In this document: in pieces, positions 10,591 to 22,740 of the stretch | Numbering within the stretch: the stretch's first letter is position 1 | Layout: each line of letters begins with the position of its first letter | From: Pontederia crassipes | Lineage: Eukaryota > Streptophyta > Magnoliopsida > Commelinales > Pontederiaceae | Length of the DNA stretch: 64,000 bases | Assembly (NCBI GenBank): GCA_030549335.1 | Contig: CM060197.1 | Location: 20,286,501 to 20,350,500, forward strand | Reading direction: 5' to 3' | The notes under the pieces: model-generated | Databases searched by the model: none | What the model was told of the DNA's origin: nothing | The model's input: the letters and a program-made list of their open reading frames with translations, nothing else | Position numbers and translations under genes: made by a program

Positions 10591-11418
10591 GTCGGTGTAA
10601 TATCCTAAACTAAAAAGAAAAAAAAAAGGGGAACTAAAGCCCAGCCGCACCAGCCCAAGACCCCAAGCCCATGTATGCATGTACCTTAAAATAATACCCT
10701 AACTCACGTACTCCCGGCATCAGTCCAAAGCAAGTCCTCATTGTTTATCTTTTGGTCCCAAGCACCCTCATCATCTCTCTCTCTCTCTCTCATTACTGTA
10801 GCAGCTCGGGAATAATAGCTAGGAGGGAGAAAGTAATAATAGCTAGGAGGGAGAAAGTATTGTGAAAGTTAAAGAAAGAAGAATAAAGTTTAAGCTTAGC
10901 TAATCAAAATATGTTTGAGAGGATTCTAAATTCTAATCACTCTCTAATGATGTGTGTATATTTGGATTAGAGCATGAAGAACCAACTTGTGTTCTTGGAA
11001 TGATGATTAAGGGTTATGCATATTAGTGTGTATATTCATGTTCTATTGAGATTTATGCTCTATTGCTAGTTATGCTTAGAATGTCATGTGATTCATATTT
11101 TAATGCTCTTTTGCTCATTATGATTACTATTAGAATGCTTATTGCTCATATGTTCATCTATTATAGAGTTATGTAAAGCTTATGTACATTTATAAGTGTG
11201 ATTAGCATGTTGGATGCTTTATGTGAAAATTTCTTTATGTTTCATGATTAGAATGTTGAGAATGTTAAGAAGTGTCCCATATGATGGATGGAAGTCAATA
11301 TGTGTTTAAGATGTTAATGTATGTAAGATTTGAAAAGAAAACATGTAAAAATCGGGTGTATGCCATCTCAGAACGGGCGATCGATTCTATATCGGTCGAC
11401 CATTCTGGAAGGGCAGGC

Positions 11419-11880
11419 ACATTCTGTGATTAGCGAACGTCCGAACGTCTTGGTTCGATAGTCCGAAATTCAGGAACCGGTCGACCGATGTTCAAACGGT
11501 TGTCCGATATGTGTAGTCGAAACAGTTGAAACATTATGTGATTAGTGATCGATCGAACGCCCTATTTCGGTCCTCCGAAAGTTACAAACCGATCGACCGA
11601 TATGCCATCGGTCGTCCGATTTAAGTAGTCATCACATTCTGTGATTAGCGGACAAACCTGAACCCAGTTTCGGTCGTCCGAATGAGCCATAATGGTCGAC
11701 CGTTATACGAGTGGTCGTCCATTTTAGAGAGTCATCACATTCTGTGATTAGCGGACGAACCGAATGCCCTATTTCGGTCGTCCGAAAGGACCATAACGGT
11801 CGACCGATAATCCGACCGATCGCCCGATATAAGACCAGTGGTCGACCGTTACCCAAACGGTCATCCGATTTTGGAAGATG
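11419..11880 (+). repeat. about 105-bp tandem repeats inside the solo LTR
   Basis: Four units, each opening with ACATT(C/A)TGTGATTAG at 11419, 11531, 11634 and 11737 (spacing 112, 103, 103). Each unit carries the near-palindromes TCGGTCGTCCGA and CGGTCGACCG. A diverged version occupies 40180-40610 in the other family Y LTR. Confidence 0.9.
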
Positions 11881-12060
11881 ATTGGCTATGTTTGAATGAC
11901 CATATTTAGCATGATTTGAAATTTCTATGACCTTAAATAGGGTTAAAAGATGTAACATGTATTGAATGATTGTATGTATTGATGAACATGTTTAAAAGAC
12001 GGATTGATGAAGGTGTGGCATTTTCTTATGACTTGAGACCAATCGGTACCCTACCTAAGA

Positions 12061-12225
12061 CTCCACCGACAGGTGGGGGAAGACCTCATTGGCAAATGAG
12101 GGTAATGACCTCATTGACGAATGAAGGTAATGACCTCTTCTAAAGAAGAGGGTTAAGACCTCGCCTACGGGGAGGGTTAAGATCTCATTTAAGGATGAGG
12201 GTTAAGACCTCACCCACGGGTGAGG
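12061..12225 (+). repeat. array of seven small hairpins, 25-bp period, inside the solo LTR
   Basis: Stems of about 7 bp with 4-nt loops: CTCCACC/GGTGGGG (12061), CCTCATT/AATGAGG (12084), CCTCATT/AATGAAGG (12109), CCTCTTC/GAAGAGG (12134), CCTCGCC/GGGGAGG (12159), TCTCAT/ATGAGG (12183), CCTCACC/GGTGAGG (12208). Inner stem bases change on both sides together between units. Confidence 0.88.
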
Positions 12226-12700
12226 ATTATGACATACGAGCCACCACTCTTCTCAATCGACAAGATAAGAAAGTATCTAAGTAAAGATGAAAGATGAAAA
12301 GATGCAAAGAAGAATGATGAATAACTTGGGACATCAAGACAAAGATGATAAAGATGAAGAAGGCACCTATGAGGATGCATTATGAATGTCCACTTGTCAC
12401 ATCATATGATGTCATGAATAAAGATGACATAACAAAGTAAGGCAAGATCATGATTGCAATAGCATAATGATAAGTAAGATGATAAGTTATGATATGCATG
12501 ATCTAAAGATTATGATGTTACATGTTATCTTATCTTGCCATGATGATATACTCACATGTCATATAGTATGCATAAGTAGTTCATAGCATGCATATGACTT
12601 ATGTTCTATGATGATGAAATGCATATGCCATGACATATAGAAATCATGTTATAAGATCATAGCATGCATGTGCCTCAACATAATATAACGGGAGAAATAT

Positions 12701-12725
12701 CCTGCACCCCATGGATCCGTGCAGG
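12701..12725 (+). other. conserved stem-loop in family Y LTR
   Basis: CCTGCAC (12701-12707) and GTGCAGG (12719-12725) form a 7-bp stem around an 11-nt loop containing the overlapping palindromes CCATGG and GGATCC. The same 25 bases recur unchanged at 41353-41377 in the second LTR, within the best conserved block of the LTR. Confidence 0.75.
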
Positions 12726-13139
12726 TATGGAAGAGGCTTAGGTTCGGCGGCGAGAGCCTCGTGACGGCGATATTGCACATGGGTCTGTCGGGCTACGACC
12801 CTAGTTATCTTACTTTTATTATGTCATGATGATGAACCCTTATAAGGGTTAAGTATGTATGGCTTATGGGCCTATTATTGAGTCATGTACTCCACTTGAA
12901 CTCATTTATATATGATGAACCTTCTATTGGGTATACGTTAGAGCCTATTAGGGTCAGTTTATGTATCTTGAAATTTAATCATAAAGTCTTCCGCTGTTTT
13001 ACGACATTATTGTTTATGTTTATTATTATTATGTTTTCGCTGTAAAGTCTTATGAAATTAGGTCATATCAAGGTCGATGTAACGCCGTCCAGGGTTCAGC
13101 AAAAGTTTTAAATTAGGGCCGAATTTTGAAGGCGTTACA

Positions 13140-13533
13140 GTCGGCGTCTTCTCCTCCTTCCTGGTGCCTCTATGTTTTCCCCATGTCTTCCTTCCTCGCC
13201 GGCGTCCTCCTCTTCCTTCCTCATGTCTCCTCCGATGCCTAGCGATCTTCCCCCAATCGTGTGCATCCTCCTCTCCAAGGAAAAACGCTTCGAGTCAGCC
13301 CTTTCCACGTCCACATTGCCATATTGCCGTCAACGTCTCCACAAATCGGTTGTGGGGTTTCTTTTGGACTATCCGCATCGTCTTGCGAAGCTCACTTCTT
13401 CTCGATGAATGCTTCTCATGCCTCATTGAAATCGAGCATTCCACGCTTTGAAACCGAGCATTCCACGCTCAAGATGGCCATGAAGATCATCCACAACATC
13501 TTCCGCTCGACCGATATGACCATACAATTTCAA
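13140..13533 (-). repeat. copia 3' LTR remnant
   Basis: Direct-repeat partner of 21868-22250. On the - strand it would begin TGTTGAAATTG at 13533, a usual copia LTR start. The family Y solo LTR appears to have inserted in or at the edge of this LTR. Confidence 0.5.
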
Positions 13534-14677
13534 CACTTACATTATTCATGTAATATTATTGCCACTTCAATCCACTATAAGTGAGGTATGAAAAAAAAAT
13601 TCTTTTGACTCATATTCTTGAGCTGCATTAAACAAACATGTTTAATGAATGTTCCAACTGCAATTTCTTTTGTGAAAGACTCGATTAACCTATTATTGGT
13701 AGGCATATAAATCACAACCACTTTTTTTTTACTATATCTTGAATCCAGTTCTATCTCAATGTGTTTCCTTTTGAAACTATTAGCTTTATTATTTTATCAA
13801 ACTTATTGCTATTTGATTATTGTAATACATTTGAAGTCGTTCAGTGACCAATTGAGCTCTAGTTCTATCATAAAACATTTGACCCAAACCTCATGAGTGG
13901 CTGCTATACTATCGGAAATGTATTAATCTCCTATGTACATATACCTTGTCACACATCCTTATTTTTTTGTTACCCCAAAAAATAACTGCTCCCCCCAACA
14001 AAATAAGTGACTTCGATCGATATTACCCCCAAAATCCACGTCCCCTTCTATAGCCTGCAATGTATCAACTTGATATATTAATCTCAATTGTATTGTAGCT
14101 TTCAGATATTGTAGAATTCTCTTAACGACTTTTCAATGGGCCTTTCTGGGATTACTTTGAAATCAAACCATGTACAAAGCATTTGATACATCAATCTATC
14201 CACCGCTTGTGCATAATGTTCCTTTAAAAAGTTTTTGTCCTATGTTAGGACATTAACTTTTACTAAGTCCTTTTTCAATCACAAGTGACATAGGTGTATG
14301 ATTATAATTTTGCATCCCGAATTTTCTCAGTATTTTACTATATACTATTATTGACCTAAACTCAACGTTCTTAGTTTCTATCTTGAATAATTTAAATGCT
14401 TAATACATAGGATGCATTTCCAATTCCTGTTTGCTCAATTTATCCTTTACTTCATGGAACATTGTGACCATTAGTAAGATATCATTTACGTATAATGATA
14501 ATATTATAAAATTACTCCAACTTTTATTGATGTACATATAATGATCCAATTTGTTTGCTTTAAAATCAAATTAGGCTACTGTCTCATGAAATTTTCATTG
14601 TGTAGATGATTGCTTTAAGACATATAATGACTTCTTCAATTTATACACCTCATCCTATTGCAACTTGAAAACCTTCA

Positions 14678-14723
<46 letters not shown>

Positions 14724-15061
14724 TGTTAAGTCACCGTTTAAAAATGATATCTTAGCATCCATTTGGAATAACTCCAAATCTATATACTCCTTAAGATTGT
14801 TCTAATTGACACTAGGCGTCGACCGACCCCCGCCCTTGACCCTGCCCCGAATCTCCGGTTCAGGGGAAATTTTATCCCCCGCCCCGATCCCCGCGGGGAC
14901 CCCGATTCCTCGAATTTTTTATTAAAAAATTAGAAAAGAACCAATTGTTATAGAGTATTCATGCACACCATTATAAATATATTACTATTATAAATTTCAC
15001 AATTTAAACTTCAAATTTAATTATAAATTTTACAACATAAAATTCAAATTTTAACATAAAT

Positions 15062-15675
15062 TCCACCACAACATAATTTTCAAATTCTACCACAACATAA
15101 ACTTTAAATTTGATACAAGTTTTATAACATAAAGTTTAAATTACAACATCAAATATTTTAACAACATTTGTAAAATATCAATAAGATGACATTCATCATT
15201 TTATTTCATTTCATCCTTCACCCATTTGCAAAGTTTCCTACAAGTTAATAAAAAAATGATTAGTACAATAAAACTAAATTGAATAAAATTAAAAAAAATA
15301 ATAAAAAGTTACCAAAACTTCATCATTCAATCATCTACATCTTCATCTTCGTTGATTGTATAAAATGCACATTTTCCATCACAACATAATTTTCAAATTC
15401 TACCACAACACAAACTTCAAATTTGATACAAGTTTCATAACATAAAGTTTAAATTACAACACCAAATATTTTAACAACATTTTTAAGAGGACATTCATCA
15501 TTTTCTTCATTTCATTTTTCATCCATTTGCAAAGTTTCCTACAAGTTAATAAAAAATGATTAGTATAGTAAAGCTAAATTGAATAAAATTAAAAAATGAT
15601 AAAAAGTTACCACAACTTCATCATTCAATCATCTACATCTTCGTTGATTGTGTAAAAAGCACACTTTCCATTAGA
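15062..15675. repeat. two tandem copies of a roughly 313-bp AT-rich unit
   Basis: ACATAATTTTCAAATTC at 15071 recurs at 15384, and the following 290 bp align with small indels to about 15675. Located in the transposase-3' side of the hAT element. Confidence 0.85.
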
Positions 15676-15779
15676 AAGACCTAACAAAAAAGCATTGTTA
15701 GTTTTAAAAATAAATGACACATCACAATTTATTAAATGAATAATAGATTGTAACTTTTTAATATATTATGCAACCAATC

Positions 15780-17836
15780 TTGATAACACATCAAATCTTC
15801 AACAGTGTCTTCTTTCAATCTACTTGGTGTATACTCAACACACGACCTCCAGTGCTAAATGCAGATTCTGAAACAACTGTAGAAATGAGAATAACTAAAA
15901 AGTTCCTTGTAATCTTTTTAAGAGTTGGGTACTTTAATCCAATTTGTTTCTAATAACCCAATATGTCAAACATTCCATCATTTGATTTAACAATTAAAAC
16001 AAACTCTTCTAAATAACTTTCCAATTTTGATTTCGAACTATTTTTTGAAGTCTCAGCTACAAAATTAATATAAGCACACTCCCATTTTTGTTTTTTCGGT
16101 GGAGGTCTCATTTCTGTTATAACTGGAGATGAAGAATTAACAAGTGCACTTCTAGTATCATTAGCTTGATATTCAAGAAGTAAATCTTCACACAACTTTT
16201 TTACCTTCTCCAATTCTTTGTTTCTTTGGCTTCCATATAGCTTTGGAAAAAAAATAGTTCAACAATTTCGTCTTATATTTTGGATCCAAAATAACTCATA
16301 CTGCCATCACTCCATTAATTTTTTTCCAATACTTGTCAAATTTAGAACTCATACTCAAAGCCATCACTTGAATAACTTCATTAGGATAAGAAAGCCATTC
16401 ATCCAAAGCAATTCTTATTTCACAAACTTTAGGAAAATAAGCATTTAAAGTTGAATAGTTAAAACCAGAAAATAGTTCAGTTATATCATAAAAAAACTTT
16501 CAACTTATCACAAACTTCAAATACCATTACCCAATCTTCAGCACTAGGACAATATTTGCATTCAGAATCACGTTATTTTAAACGATAAAAAACATCTTTA
16601 TATGGCAAAGCAGAGGCCATCTTCAAATTAGTAGAATTTCATCTAGTTTTGCAATCTTGCACAAGGTTTTGGAATAAGCAATATTCAATTGTCTACATGT
16701 ATCACCAAATCTTTCTTCCCTTTTGGATATACTAGCCCAAAAACTAACACATTCTATAATTTTTTCAAAGAATCTTTTGACAATAAGATTCAGAATATGA
16801 GCACAACATCACATATGAAATATTATTCCTCCCAAAATAAAAGAAGTTGAAGGAATCATATAAAAAATCAAGGGAATCATGGCATCATTGGTTGAGCAAT
16901 TATCAACAGTTAGAGTTGATACCTTTCTATCCAAATTTCAATCATATAAATAATTAAAATGAACATTTGAAAGCCCTTCGGCATTGTGCGACGCCGGAAC
17001 ATAAAGGAACCTATAAGAATAAAAATGGTGCATGTTAAAATTTATAGTTTCAAAAGTACATAATAAACATAATATCAAGAGTAACTAATTGATTACCTCA
17101 CAAGTCGATGTTGCAAAGTCCAATTGTCATCAATAAAATGAGCTGTAATGGTCATATAACCTTTATTTTGATTAGTAGAAGTCCACATATCAGTAGTTAT
17201 TGTAATACAACTTGAATTCCTCTCAAGAATATTTGATGTCTTATCCTTGTCAATTCCAAATAGCTTCATAATATCGCTTTTTATAGTATTACAAAAAACC
17301 ACCTTGAATAAAGGTTGCATAGCACCACAAAATCGTCAAAACCCAACATGATCAACTATACAAAGAGGATACTCATGAAGGACAATCATATTTGCAAGTT
17401 CCTTCCTTGCAACATCTTGACTAAATGAATAATTACCAACAACAAATGTATCACCTTTATTGTAAGTGGGTAAATTTTTTAAAGTTGCTTGCTTTGGTCC
17501 TCTTGTTGTACAAAATTTACAAATTTTTAGATGATCATGCAAATGCTTAGTTCTATTTTTTGTATCACTAGAAACATTCTTTTGACAATACTTGCATATT
17601 GCATGAAATCTTCCATCAATTAATTCTCTATGATAATGACTCCATGCTTGAGAAGTTAAACCTTTTTTGTTTGGATTTCCTTCTTCCTTCTCATTTTCAT
17701 TTTCGAAACTTGCCGGAGTATTCTCGGATTGAATTGCATTGCTTTCAACTGGAGTGATAGATTGATTATCTGCTCCATCTATTTCTGCATAAAAACTTAA
17801 ATTAGGTAAAATGTGAGTAATTGAAAAAATTACCAA
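15780..17836 (-). pseudogene. hAT-Ac transposase, decayed
   Basis: An N-terminal BED-type zinc finger is visible (C81-x2-C84 and H98/H102 in the 166-residue frame opening at 17836), followed by HEYPLCIVDHVGF. The protein resumes in another frame at 17320 with MQPLFKVVFCNTIKSDIMK and TTDMWTSTNQNKGYMTITAH, the hAT catalytic-domain start. Similarity continues through about 16990-16560 (TVDNCSTNDAM-like, CCAHILNLIV-like) with several stops, then 16213-15950, and reaches the C-terminal dimerisation motif around 15840-15780 (EDTVEDLMCYQDWL). At least one frameshift near 17325 and several stops: not a working transposase. Confidence 0.8.
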
Positions 17837-17865
17837 AAAAATATCAACTTTAAAAAACTATTTTT

Positions 17866-17942
17866 GGGCGATTGAATCACCTCTGCGCACAGTGCGCAGA
17901 GGCGATTCACCTCTGCGCACTGTGCGCAGTGTTGAATCGCCC
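17866..17942. repeat. nested palindrome cluster in hAT element
   Basis: Two adjacent palindromes built from CTCTGCGCAC/GTGCGCAGAG (17881-17901 and about 17911-17930) sit inside outer arms GGGCGATT (17866-17873) and AATCGCCC (17935-17942). The DNA could fold into a branched cruciform. Confidence 0.85.
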
Positions 17943-17944
17943 TC

Positions 17945-18580
17945 GTCGCCGACGATGAGGGCAGCCCTCGACGATCCATGATGATGCCGCCGCCGTTGAT
18001 CGGATCGACCCGCCTGGATCAACCGGATCCACGATGCCCTCGACAATGATCAGATCGACGATGAAAATGCCCTCGACGACGACGATGGCACTGCCCTCGA
18101 CGATCCACGATGACGCCGCCGCCGTCGAAGATGACAGGATCGACGATGTCCTCGATGATGACCAGATCGACGATGATGCCCTCGACGATGACAACGCCCT
18201 CGACGATGACACTGCCTCGACGATCCACGATATGCCGCCGCCGCCGATGACTGGATTGACCGGATAGATCATGACCAGATCGATCCGCCTGGATCGACGA
18301 TGCCTTTGACGATGATCGGATCGACAATGATGCCCTCGACGATGACAACGCCCTCGACGACGACATTGCCACCGCCCTCGACGATCCACGATGACGCCAC
18401 TGCTGCCGCCGATGATCGGATCGACCCGCTCGGATCGACGATGCCCCCGATGATGACAACGCCCTTGACGACGACGACACCGCCCTCGACGATGACACCG
18501 CCCTCGACGATGATGATGACACCGCCGTCGACGAAAATGATGACACCACCCTCGATGATGATGTCGCTTGGACTCCAACA
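17945..18580. repeat. GC-rich minisatellite in hAT element
   Basis: Irregular repeats of CTCGACGATGAC and GATCGACGATG with CCGCCGCC blocks. Open in most frames on both strands (His/Arg-, Ser- or Asp/Thr-rich translations), which I regard as composition artefacts. Confidence 0.8.
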
Positions 18581-21500
18581 CGGGCGGCTGCAGCGGAGAG
18601 GCGAGGGAGAAGGATGCCGCTCAGCCGCCGTAAACTTCAGATGAAAAGAAAGGAAAAAGGATACCTTGTGAAGACGGAGTCCGATTCATCGCCGGAGATG
18701 ACATTGGTGACCGGCGAAGGGACGCTGGCAGTCAGCGGCTAGGCGATTGTTGGACTTGGAGTGGAGAGTTGAGTCTTGAGAGGCTGCTGTTTAGGGAGAA
18801 AGAAAGAGTGCAATTAGGGTTTTATGTCATATATATATACACATACATATATATAATGGACGGTTCAGATGTAATCTAATGAATATAATTATAATAAATT
18901 ATTAATTAAAAAAATGTCGGGGATTTGGGGACCCGACGGGGCGGGGTGAACCACCCCCGCCCCGATCCCCGAATGCTGGGCCCCGCAGGGGGCGGGGAAT
19001 ATTGCCATCCCTAATTGACGCAAACTTAGCTATTGGTGAATAGTTTTTCTGAAAGTCATGCTGAGTATAACCCTTGGTAACTAATCTAACTTTGTGCCTA
19101 TCAAGAGAACAATTAGCCCGATACTTTCTCTTGGATACCCACTTGCACACCTTCCAACAAGTCATACAATATTCATACTCCATTCATATCAATGAAGTCC
19201 AATTCACATTTCATGATGGCCGGCCATGATTATGACTAAGCCATTGCTTCTTTATAAATAATAGGATATGCAGTAGCCTTTATGTCAACATTGACTGAGT
19301 AACACGAAGTCTCTCACTCGTGCAAGTTTCGTTCATTGTTTCTTGTTGTCGATTATACTCCTGAAAAGTGTGAGTTACTCTACTTCATCCAAAATTATAA
19401 TATTCTGTGTAATATCAACTTCCACTATTGGATAATTCAATGTGTTTTTAAAGTTGACTCTACATCTCCTAAAGTCATCAAAGGAACACCATTCTCTTGA
19501 ATACATTACTTTTCATTTCCAAGAAAAGTAGCATTTCGACTCTCTATAAGACCCTCTATTTGGATGAAAAATATATACCCTTTGACATTTTGATTATATC
19601 CAACGAACCTGAATGTTTACGTCTTAAAGTCCAATTTGTCCCTCAACTAACTAGGAACTAGTACAAGCATTTTACATCCACATTTTTGGAGATGACCCAA
19701 CTTAGGCTTCCTGCAATTCCATAATTTGTATGATGCTAGTTCTATGGACTTCGTAGAAATTTTATTTTGTATGTAACTTGGGGTCAACATTGTCTCTCCC
19801 CCAAAATTCTTGGGGTAGACCCCAGTGGGACAATATACATCTTACTACATTAATTAATGTTTTATTTTTTATTTTTTTCTTTCTGCCACTTCATTTTGTT
19901 GTAGAGTATATGACATCGTAATTTGCCAATACAATGCAGTAACTTTTAAATTCCTGGAAGGTATACTTTTTCTCCTCTATTTCTATTTAAGCATTTGATT
20001 GGTCTTCCCAATCTTTTTTCTTCCTCTGTTATATCTCTCGAAAGTTTCAAAAGCTTCAGTTTTTCTTTCTAAGAGATAAACATAACAATATTTATAATAA
20101 TTATCAATGAAAAAACATTCCTTACCTATATATGTAGGAACACACAATGGTCCACAAATAATAGAATGAACTAATCCCAACGATCTTGTTCGCAGTGCTC
20201 ACATGGCATTATTCTTGTACCAGATATGTTAGGCACTAAATTCAATCTGATTATTTGTCATTTTAGAGTTTCCTCCATGTTCTAATATCTCATGTCAGAG
20301 ATCAAAATCAAACACATAATACATAGTGTACTCAGAAGAATTCATTATTATTCATTATAGACGAGCAAAATAAGTCGTGTCCAGATACAAAATTTTTTAT
20401 GTCATAAATCTTGTTGTCTTTGCCAATTGTCAAACGACTAGAACTAACTTCTAAATGATTCAATAGTAAGTTTGGGATGAAGACTAAGTTTTGCCGATTC
20501 CTTAGCATGTAGAAAACTTCTTGAAGTATCATGAATCTATCTCCAACATCATGCTTGTAATTTTCAACACCTTCAATGTCCAAGTAGGTGTTGTTTCTCA
20601 TGAAAATTCTCCACTCTTCTTTTTTGTAGTTTTTTGAATTCTATTAGACCTTCTTTTGTTTTGCCAATGTGGCAGATCGCTTCAAAATCAATCCACCACC
20701 TTTCTATGTCTGCCGTTGTAGCATTGCACTTGATGATACCGAGGAATGCCTCTTGCTTGAACTTGCTCCTTTGCTCCATTGTCCGCCACCTTGTCCGCAT
20801 TGTGGACCCTTGTTTTGGCTATGCCCAGATGTCATAGGATAATTAGATCTAAAATGACGAAATTTTCCACAATCATAACAAGTTCCACATTGACTCTTCT
20901 TGGCTTTGGACTAGAATTACCTTCTTTTTGGATCGAGATTCTTTTTGTGATGAATAACGTGAGCCTCATCCTCTTGTCCTTTTCCATTTTTCTCAGCATC
21001 AAATATTTCTATTTTCTTCTTTTCCTTAGCCATGTCTTGCTCGATGGCCAAGATAGAAGGTAACTGTACTAGTTGCTAGCTAGACTCATTCAGGCAAACA
21101 ACGATCACAACTATATTGAATATAAGTGACAAACTATTAAGACAAGGGACATTCTACAATTTCCAAGTCCTTGGCCATTACAATTATTTTATTGACGTGA
21201 TATGATACATTGTCATTTGCTTTCATTTTACATGTGATGTATTTATGTAATAGAAGCATTAAGTTCATATCTCTTTTGGATGCATACTTCTTCTTCTAAG
21301 GCATTTCAAAGTTCATGCACACTTTTATGTGTTTCAAATACTCTTATGAGATTGCCCCAATATGATTCATCATTCAACTTTCATTTTCTCATAGCCCTTA
21401 TATGAGCTAAGTTTTGTTCATCTGTAGTCCTTTCTGAAAGGGTTGGGATAGCATTGTCAATATATTTTTGCAAATTATCATGAACTATCTCATAAAAGTG

Positions 21501-21867
21501 TGTCAACTTGGCCAGTTCAGCAGCAACAAATTTTGACATCTCTTTATCTTACACTGACGATGTGACCAGGAGATACATGAACACTGATAGGGTTCGTTAG
21601 AGATGCAATTGAAAGTTGGGGAAGGTTTGCAACGGTCGTGGAAGTGGTATGACGGTGTCAATTTTGGATCTCACCCAATTGGGAACTATGTGCGTCAAAA
21701 TTTTTTTTGCTGGATCACCGAATTCACAAGTTAGTGTTCGTCCATCGTTCGGAAGTGTTCGACTTGGTATCAGGTTGGTGCAAGATGCCAGCGAGAAGAG
21801 TACACAGAAAAGGGGATGGAAGTAGGAGTAGTTCGCCGAAGTTTGCAGCCTTAGCTGTGATACCAAT

Positions 21868-22250
21868 ATAAGAAAAATAGTTTCACAAATTCGGGAATTG
21901 GGGCTCCCTCCTATGGATTCTTCCGCTCGAACACAAGTTGTTTATATGGACGCTTCTTTACTCATGGAGTCTCTGCCCCTTTCGGGTCAACGTTGCCACA
22001 TTGTTCGCAACATCTCCACCAATCGATTGTGGAGTTTCTTTCAGCTTGTCCATGTTGCGCCGCGAAGCCCGTTCCTTCTCGATGAATGCTTCTCATGCCT
22101 CGTCGAAGCCGAGCATTGCACACTCATGATGGCCATGAAGGTCATCCACATCCTCCTCCTTCCTCTATGTTTTCCTCTTTCTCAGATGGCTCGAGCAGAT
22201 GACATCTTCATTCCTCGTCGGCGGCAAGCACCTAGAATCGTCTATTAACA
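21868..22250 (-). repeat. copia 5' LTR remnant
   Basis: Adjacent to the primer-binding-site-like sequence at 21852-21864. Shares with 13290-13510 the stretch around TTCTCGATGAATGCTTCTC and GATGGCCATGAAG. Outer end not resolved. Confidence 0.55.
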
Positions 22251-22640
22251 TGGCTCATTGCATCCAAGATTGTTAGGCAAAGAATGAGTTTTGTGATGAC
22301 TCATAGAATATCAGAGGAAAATAGAGCTTTTGCACATTTTCCTGTCTAATTAGTTCTTCATCCCCCTATCCAAAAAAGAAAAAAATAGTTTCGTCATCCA
22401 CCTAAAAGGAAGGCATGGCATGGGTTTTTATTATTGAGGTGTAAATTTTTTATATTTCTTCGAGGGGGTAAAATATTTAGGATTTTTTTCTTCTGACCTA
22501 TCCTGAACTATGAGCATTTTATGAGTCTACCAGCGACTTTCGAATATTCTACTGACATCCTCTAAACTATGCCGCTTTTTCCACTTAAGTCCATCAATTA
22601 ACCTCTAAGTTTTCCATTAATTTTCATTTTTTTAATTTAT
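22251..22640. other. unassigned spacer
   Basis: Nothing recognised between the copia LTR remnant and the hairpin minisatellite. Confidence 0.4.
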
Positions 22641-22740
22641 AAAATGACCAAATTACCCTCGAACAGTTTAAACTTTCTTCAGTGTGGCAGGAGAAGGAGG
22701 CGGCAACACCGTCGTACTCCCTTCTCTCTTGTGCACGCTG

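Larger units (their letters stand above)
10596..13139 (+). mobile_element. solo LTR, Ty3/gypsy family Y (Tekay/Del-like)
   Basis: Begins TGTAATATCCTAAAC and ends GGCGTTACA, flanked by the direct repeat GTCGG (10591-10595 and 13140-13144). Length 2544 bp. It is homologous along its length to 39308-41680, the left LTR of the gypsy element there, including a 105-bp tandem repeat, a hairpin region and a conserved stem-loop. No internal region is present, so it is the product of LTR-LTR recombination. Similarity to the second copy is patchy, so it is not young. Fossil. Confidence 0.9.
14813..19013 (-). mobile_element. hAT (Ac-type) DNA transposon inside the copia element
   Basis: The outer bases are TAGGCGTCGACC at the left and, on the opposite strand at the right, TAGGGATGGCAATATTCCCC, the usual plant hAT end. 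Flanking 8-mers ATTGACAC (14805-14812) and ATTGACGC (19014-19021) match at 7 of 8 positions. Both subterminal regions are rich in CCCCGCCCC-like runs. The element carries a decayed transposase on the - strand, a 313-bp tandem duplication (15062-15675), a palindrome cluster (17866-17942) and a GC-rich minisatellite (17945-18580). It interrupts the copia reverse transcriptase, so it is younger than the copia element. Confidence 0.85.
13140..22250 (-). mobile_element. old Ty1/copia retrotransposon, split by a hAT element
   Basis: Reading on the - strand: LTR remnant (about 22250-21868), a tRNA-Met type primer site (TTGGTATCACAGC, near 21852-21864), gag region, pre-integrase and integrase region (about 20600-19980, with VCGPLCVP-like and DNYYKYCYVYLL-like similarity), start of reverse transcriptase (about 19190-19020; LVTKGYTQ), then the hAT insertion, then the rest of the reverse transcriptase/RNase H region (14812 to about 13600) and an LTR remnant ending near 13533. 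The LTR remnants share a core (13290-13510 and 21975-22150). Strongly decayed, well over ten breaks; an ancient fossil. A (TA)n run lies at 14680-14720. Confidence 0.75.

Noticed and set aside
12061-12225. CRISPR-like regular array
   Set aside because: Units are variable hairpins without unique spacers, lie inside a plant LTR, and no cas genes exist nearby.
17907-18644. His/Arg-, Ser- and Thr-rich ORFs on both strands
   Set aside because: Low-complexity minisatellite open in most frames.
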